From the NCBI GenBank assembly GCA_965243565.1, contig OZ251571.1, positions 1,054,001-1,118,000 of the forward strand: a DNA stretch of 64,000 nt, read 5' to 3'. Below, in pieces: positions 61,254-64,000 of the stretch. The notes under the pieces were generated by a model, which was given only the letters and a program-made list of their open reading frames with translations, did no database searches and was not told the DNA's origin. Position 1 is the first letter of the stretch. Each line of letters starts with the position of its first letter. The position numbers and the translations under genes were made by a program. The DNA comes from CBDEVH01 sp965243565. Its GTDB lineage: Bacteria; Pseudomonadota; Gammaproteobacteria; Tethybacterales; Persebacteraceae.

Positions 61254-61715
61254 ATGAGTAAACGTATAGTATTAATTTCTGGAATAATATTGTTGTTATT
61301 GTCTGCGATAGGAGTTGCAGGGATAGGAATGATGAAAGGAAAAGGCATGATGAATATGTCCATGGTTCGTCATCATTACGTTATGAAAAATGGGATCGGT
61401 TCTGAATATTTCTCAAAGGAGAATCCGCTTGTTCTTAATAAAGATAATCTTCAAGTAGGGAAAATTCTTTATGAAAAGAATTGCTTAAGTTGTCATGGGG
61501 CATCAGGTTACGGTGATGGTAAAGCAGGGAAAAACTTGAATCCTCGTCCAGCAAACATTGCCAATTTTAGTAAAATGCCAATGGCAACAGATGGGTATTT
61601 GTTTTGGACAATCTCTGAAGGTGGCATTCCTATCCAGACGTCAATGCCGCCATTTAAGAGCTCTATAAAAGAAGAAGAAATATGGAAAATAATTATTTAT
61701 CTGCGAGACATGTAA
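61254..61715 (+). CDS. Membrane-anchored c-type cytochrome on a cassette
   Basis: Monohaem cytochrome c facing the periplasm, 153 residues. An N-terminal anchor (residues about 5-25, IVLISGIILLLLSAIG) is followed by a Met-rich stretch (MMKGKGMMNMSM). The haem site is CLSCH at residues 77-81 (GKILYEKNCLSCHGASGYGDG), and the distal Met is probably in SMPPFKSS. This class-I form resembles small CccA/nirC-like electron carriers. The stop lies 1 bp before the attC R'' core, so it is an integron cassette. Electron partner unknown. Confidence 0.85.
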   Translation: MSKRIVLISGIILLLLSAIGVAGIGMMKGKGMMNMSMVRHHYVMKNGIGSEYFSKENPLVLNKDNLQVGKILYEKNCLSCHGASGYGDGKAGKNLNPRPANIANFSKMPMATDGYLFWTISEGGIPIQTSMPPFKSSIKEEEIWKIIIYLRDM

Positions 61716-61716
61716 G

Positions 61717-61773
61717 ATCTAACAAAGCACTCCAGCGGACGCCTAACGCCGCCGCTGAATTTGGTCGTTATAC
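61717..61773 (+). repeat. attC recombination site (57 bp)
   Basis: R'' ATCTAAC (61717-61723), arms CCAGCGGACGCC/GCCGCTG, R' GTTATAC (61767-61773). A textbook attC layout right behind the cytochrome stop codon. Confidence 0.9.
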
Positions 61774-61776
61774 ATC

Positions 61777-61956
61777 ATGGGAGCATTGAGGTGTGTGCTG
61801 GCAATATTCTATGCACTATTAATTGCATCAAATACGGGTAATGAAACGATCGGTTTTAGTCTTCTTATTTCATCAGGATTGTTTGCTGGTTGGGCTGTAA
61901 TCGACAAACGATGGGCGTTTTTACCCTTCAGTTTTTCTATGCTGCTTCTGCTATAA
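61777..61956 (+). CDS. Small membrane protein in a cassette
   Basis: 59-residue ORF starting 4 bp after the attC: MGALRCVLAIFYALLIASNT, then GFSLLISSGLFAGWAVIDKR and WAFLPFSFSMLLLL. Two or three short hydrophobic helices. There is no clear Shine-Dalgarno because the attC is adjacent. The stop leaves 34 bp to the next attC. Unknown family; it could be a truncated gene (the frame is disturbed after residue 59). Confidence 0.5.
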   Translation: MGALRCVLAIFYALLIASNTGNETIGFSLLISSGLFAGWAVIDKRWAFLPFSFSMLLLL

Positions 61957-61990
61957 TTGGCTTGGTTCGATGGGCATAGCTATGATAAGT

Positions 61991-62047
61991 GTATAACAAA
62001 TCATTCCTGCGGACGGCTACGCCGCTCACTGAATTCAAGCGTTATGC
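61991..62047 (+). repeat. attC recombination site (57 bp)
   Basis: R'' GTATAAC (61991-61997), arms CCTGCGGACGGC/GCCGCTCACTG, R' GTTATGC (62041-62047). Confidence 0.9.
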
Positions 62048-62060
62048 AAAAGGACCGTGA

Positions 62061-62450
62061 ATGAATTGCCCTAATTGTATTGAGAAATTAACCCCTACAG
62101 ATGCAAGTGGCGTACAAACCTATACTTGTAAATCTTGTAATGGGATTTGGATTCCTGAACGTTCGTTGGCTACATTGCTTAAGATAGAAAAGATCGATTT
62201 GACTATTCGTGACTTGGTATTAAAGGAGGATGGCACAGAAGAAAGCACACGTAATTGCGCTTCATGCAAAACTAAAAAGTTAAATTTAGTGGTGAGTCAC
62301 GGAGTTAAGTTAGATGTTTGCGTCAAATGTTATGGGTTGTTCTTTGACCAAAATGAGATAAATAAGGTTTTGCCAAAAACCCATCAGCCCCAATCCAATG
62401 ATGGTACTCTGGCACAGACAGCATTGTTTGCCTTATTATCACTATTATAG
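62061..62450 (+). CDS. TFIIB-type zinc-ribbon protein on a cassette
   Basis: 129-residue protein with two zinc ribbons of the zf-TFIIB domain type: Cys3/Cys6 with Cys23/Cys26 (MNCPNC, CKSCNGIW) and Cys66/Cys69 with Cys87/Cys90 (CASC, CVKCYGLFF). Each is followed by the aromatic-acidic pattern GIWIPERS and GLFFDQNEI typical of the family. It ends with a short hydrophobic tail ALFALLSLL. AAAGGA, 6 bp before the ATG, lies directly after the attC. Role unknown; family members are small metal-binding or nucleic-acid-binding proteins. Confidence 0.82.
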   Translation: MNCPNCIEKLTPTDASGVQTYTCKSCNGIWIPERSLATLLKIEKIDLTIRDLVLKEDGTEESTRNCASCKTKKLNLVVSHGVKLDVCVKCYGLFFDQNEINKVLPKTHQPQSNDGTLAQTALFALLSLL

Positions 62451-62465
62451 GTGGTGCAAGCCAAT

Positions 62466-62584
62466 GCATAACAAATTGCAGCAGCCTGAAAAACGGTACT
62501 ACACGATTTTTGTGTTACTGGCTACCGCTCAACAATAATACAAAAACCGCTCCGCACCGTTTTCATCTGTGCTTGGCGTTAGAT
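62466..62584 (+). repeat. Long attC recombination site (119 bp)
   Basis: R'' GCATAAC (62466-62472), R' GTTAGAT (62578-62584), with pairing inner arms GAAAACGGT/ACCGTTTTC and CACGATTTTTGTGTTAC/AACAATAATACAAAAACC (loose). Comparable in length to the VCR sites of vibrio superintegrons. Confidence 0.82.
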
Positions 62585-62600
62585 AAATTAGGAAAAAAAT

Positions 62601-63077
62601 ATGAGAACACTGATAATTACAATACTTCTGAGCATATCTGTACAAGCTCATTCAACATCTGTATTTCCAAAAGAGCTATATGAACTTGTTGCCTTATCTG
62701 ACCATATTCTCGCAGTTAAGATAGTCGACGTAACTATGATCAATGAAGAAGGTAAGCAACTAACAGACCCTAGTTCCAGAACAGGGCCAGGTACTTACAA
62801 TACAATTCGGCTTCATGCCAAAGTGCTTGATAATGGCATCATAAAAACCAGCTCAGCAAAACTACCTGAGACTATTATTATTCCTCTTTTTCAATTGTGG
62901 CATTATTCTTTAGGGCAGGTACAAGGAGAAAAAGGCAATGAAATAATTGTGTTACTTAAGGGCAATAGCTACGAACCAGCGTATCCGGCTCTGTTCCGCC
63001 AGTCATTGCAATCAAGAGAAGAAATTATACAATTACTCAACAATCCATCTAACAAGTGCAAGCAACAGGACTGTTAA
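62601..63077 (+). CDS. Secreted hypothetical protein on a cassette
   Basis: 158-residue protein with a signal peptide (MRTLIITILLSISVQAHS, cleavage near QA-HS), so periplasmic or secreted. The mature part is beta-rich: LVALSDHILAVKIVDVTMIN, TYNTIRLHAKVLDNGIIKTS, TIIIPLFQLWHYSLGQVQGE, IIVLLKGNSYEPAYPALFRQ. This looks like a small beta-sandwich (an inhibitor or lipocalin-like fold is possible). The last 10 residues are read from attC DNA, as is usual for cassettes. GGAAAAAAA precedes the ATG. I do not recognise the family. Confidence 0.72.
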   Translation: MRTLIITILLSISVQAHSTSVFPKELYELVALSDHILAVKIVDVTMINEEGKQLTDPSSRTGPGTYNTIRLHAKVLDNGIIKTSSAKLPETIIIPLFQLWHYSLGQVQGEKGNEIIVLLKGNSYEPAYPALFRQSLQSREEIIQLLNNPSNKCKQQDC

Positions 63078-63103
63078 AATTTTAACGCATTTTAACGTTA
63101 TTG
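63047..63103 (+). repeat. Degenerate attC after the secreted-protein cassette
   Basis: R'' ATCTAAC (63047-63053) overlaps the end of the 62601 gene. At 57 bp the opposite core reads GTTATTG (63097-63103), which breaks the GTTRRRY rule. Inner pairing is poor. Probably a decayed site. Confidence 0.45.
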
Positions 63104-63469
63104 AACGGAATTGAGAAAGTTGGATCTGCTCATGAAACTGTATTATTGTTTCCATTTTCGAGCATGGCAACACAACCAAATTGGACAGATATATGTCCAA
63201 ATCTTGATGTTTCTTACTGCAAAGGCGTGGGGGAAAATGCTCATAATAATTCAACAAACTCACCGTTATTGCATGGTATCAAACTCGGTAAAATAATAGG
63301 GGTTACATGGAGGCCAAAAGGCTCATTAATTGGAGTTTCTGCAGCTATTCCAGCCGCAAACATACCCAAGAGTATTCGTAAATCTCCAAGAGATGCCTAT
63401 TACTATATTATCAATGATGCATCCAATAAACCTTTTGTCAGGCAGTGTCGAGAAATTGATGCAAAATAA
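63101..63469 (+). CDS. Hypothetical cassette ORF
   Basis: 122 codons from a TTG (an internal ATG gives MATQPNWTDICPNL, 101 residues). Sequence features: LHGIKLGKIIGVTWRPKGSL, IPAANIPKSIRKSPRDAYYY, IINDASNKPFV, with two cysteines and no signal peptide in the short form. Not recognised. It lies between degenerate attC sites; the start is uncertain and it may be damaged. Confidence 0.4.
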   Translation: MNGIEKVGSAHETVLLFPFSSMATQPNWTDICPNLDVSYCKGVGENAHNNSTNSPLLHGIKLGKIIGVTWRPKGSLIGVSAAIPAANIPKSIRKSPRDAYYYIINDASNKPFVRQCREIDAK

Positions 63470-63472
63470 CAG

Positions 63473-63499
63473 CCCTAACAATTCATTCCAGCGTTATGT
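63473..63499 (+). repeat. Collapsed attC remnant (27 bp)
   Basis: CCCTAAC (63473-63479) and GTTATGT (63493-63499) are good outer cores, but only 13 bp lie between, so the site has lost its middle. Confidence 0.55.
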
Positions 63500-63519
63500 T
63501 TTAAAAGGAGTCAGTCGCA

Positions 63520-63582
63520 ATGACGAAACATGAGTTAGGAAAAACACTCAATAAGATGTATTTCAATTCTGCAGATGAATAA
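63520..63582 (+). CDS. 20-codon ORF, probably a truncated cassette gene
   Basis: ATG with AAAAGGAG about 10 bp upstream opens MTKHELGKTLNKMYFNSADE and stops. The good ribosome site and the conserved look (ELGKTLNKMY) suggest the 5' end of a longer cassette gene cut by a nonsense or deletion. The rest is not recoverable in the following DNA. Confidence 0.35.
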   Translation: MTKHELGKTLNKMYFNSADE

Positions 63583-63644
63583 GCCATTGTGATTCTCATT
63601 TAACCATCTCTGGTTGACTATGGCGTGTTGCACTTATGATGTCA

Positions 63645-63738
63645 ATTCAAGTCTTTATAAATCAAAATAATCAGATAGTATAAGATAATTAAAACTCATG
63701 TTTCTATCAAAATATCCAAAAAATGCTTATCATGTATA
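63645..63738. repeat. Inverted diverged copy of the attI-like region 19484-19580
   Basis: Reverse complement shows AATTATTTTGATTTATAAAGAC-type and TTATTATACATGATAAG-type matches (each shown as short motifs) to the region before intI B. No integrase remains beside it. Confidence 0.6.
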
Positions 63739-63915
63739 ATAAATGATAGGATTAACAGTTAGACACGTCTACGTAGAATGAAAATATTTGTATTCATACA
63801 GGTTTTTGCAATTTTTATAAGCGAATCATTCGCAGATGATTGATGTGTTAACTACTTGGAGTTCTTTTATCTCAAAAAGATTGGACACTTACCATTACAC
63901 AACTAAAGATTATTG
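63708..63915 (+). repeat. About 210-bp direct repeat with attI-like core, right copy
   Basis: Partner of 53224-53440, about 85% alike by eye. The two copies enclose the type I restriction operon, intI D and most of the cassette array. Confidence 0.7.
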
Positions 63916-63972
63916 TTCAAGAATACAACAACTGTGTAATGGATGAAATCTATCAAGACATACAAAATTCCT

Positions 63973-64000
63973 AACAAAATGCTCCAGCGGACAATTCAAA
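63973..64000 (+). repeat. Start of a further attC at the window edge
   Basis: TCCTAAC followed by AAAATGCTCCAGCGGAC is the R'' end of an attC like that at 61717 (ATCTAACAAAGCACTCCAGCGGAC). The window ends inside it, so the array continues. Confidence 0.65.

Noticed and set aside
1..64000. tRNA or rRNA genes
   Set aside because: I saw no cloverleaf or rRNA signature on either strand by eye; tRNAscan would be needed to exclude tRNAs fully.

Overview
The window is from a low-GC gammaproteobacterium that probably oxidises sulfur. The main clue is an soeABC operon for cytoplasmic sulfite oxidation, beside ordinary gammaproteobacterial genes (mutL, hpf-ptsN, hemB, aroB, zapE, deaD). A SUP05/Thioglobus-like free-living or host-associated lineage fits, but this is inferred from gene content and not proven by any marker gene here. 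The many pseudogenes, IS remnants, restriction systems and repeat proteins suggest a plastic, possibly host-associated genome.

Layout. 1-5.5 kb: conserved chromosome (mutL, ptsN, hpf on minus; metY, ilvD on plus). 5.5-8.0 kb: a decayed integron, with an integrase (intI) pseudogene on plus and three attC-bounded cassettes pointing the other way. 8.0-11.75 kb: a TbpB-like surface lipoprotein and its Slam-type outer-membrane translocator, bracketed by two broken IS30-family copies. 11.75-19.66 kb: three secreted TPR-protein genes (12, 10 and 32 units of 42 residues) on minus, each followed by an attC-like site and pointing away from a second, IS-interrupted intI. 19.66-25.8 kb: an IS remnant, two GcvT-fold genes, an NCS1 permease, a third intI pseudogene, cspA and a cold-shock/membrane/zinc-ribbon cassette.

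25.8-42.7 kb: housekeeping and metabolism: argH; an SSS symporter-arsS-mtnP operon; an lpdA-zapE-aroB-hemB operon; soeABC with a hydrolase; ogt and two small DUF genes. 42.9-53.2 kb: a BCCT transporter, a class III aminotransferase island between 105-bp copies of the deaD 3' end, deaD, a McrBC system, a ribE fragment and a betaine-homocysteine methyltransferase. 53.6-60.6 kb: an EcoR124/EcoprrI-like type I restriction operon, hsdM-hsdS-prrC-hsdR. 60.6-64 kb: an inverted copy of the IS-interrupted intI followed by a plus-strand cassette array that runs off the window.

How it fits together. At least four intI relics lie in 64 kb, each at the head of divergent cassettes or next to a shared attI-like sequence. 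Recombination among these platforms, IS copies and TPR repeats probably shaped the accessory part. Defence (McrBC, type I plus PrrC) sits in the same zones. The metabolic core suggests sulfite oxidation, uptake and use of betaine-type osmolytes (BCCT, BHMT, perhaps the GcvT pair) and an organoarsenical pathway (ArsS).
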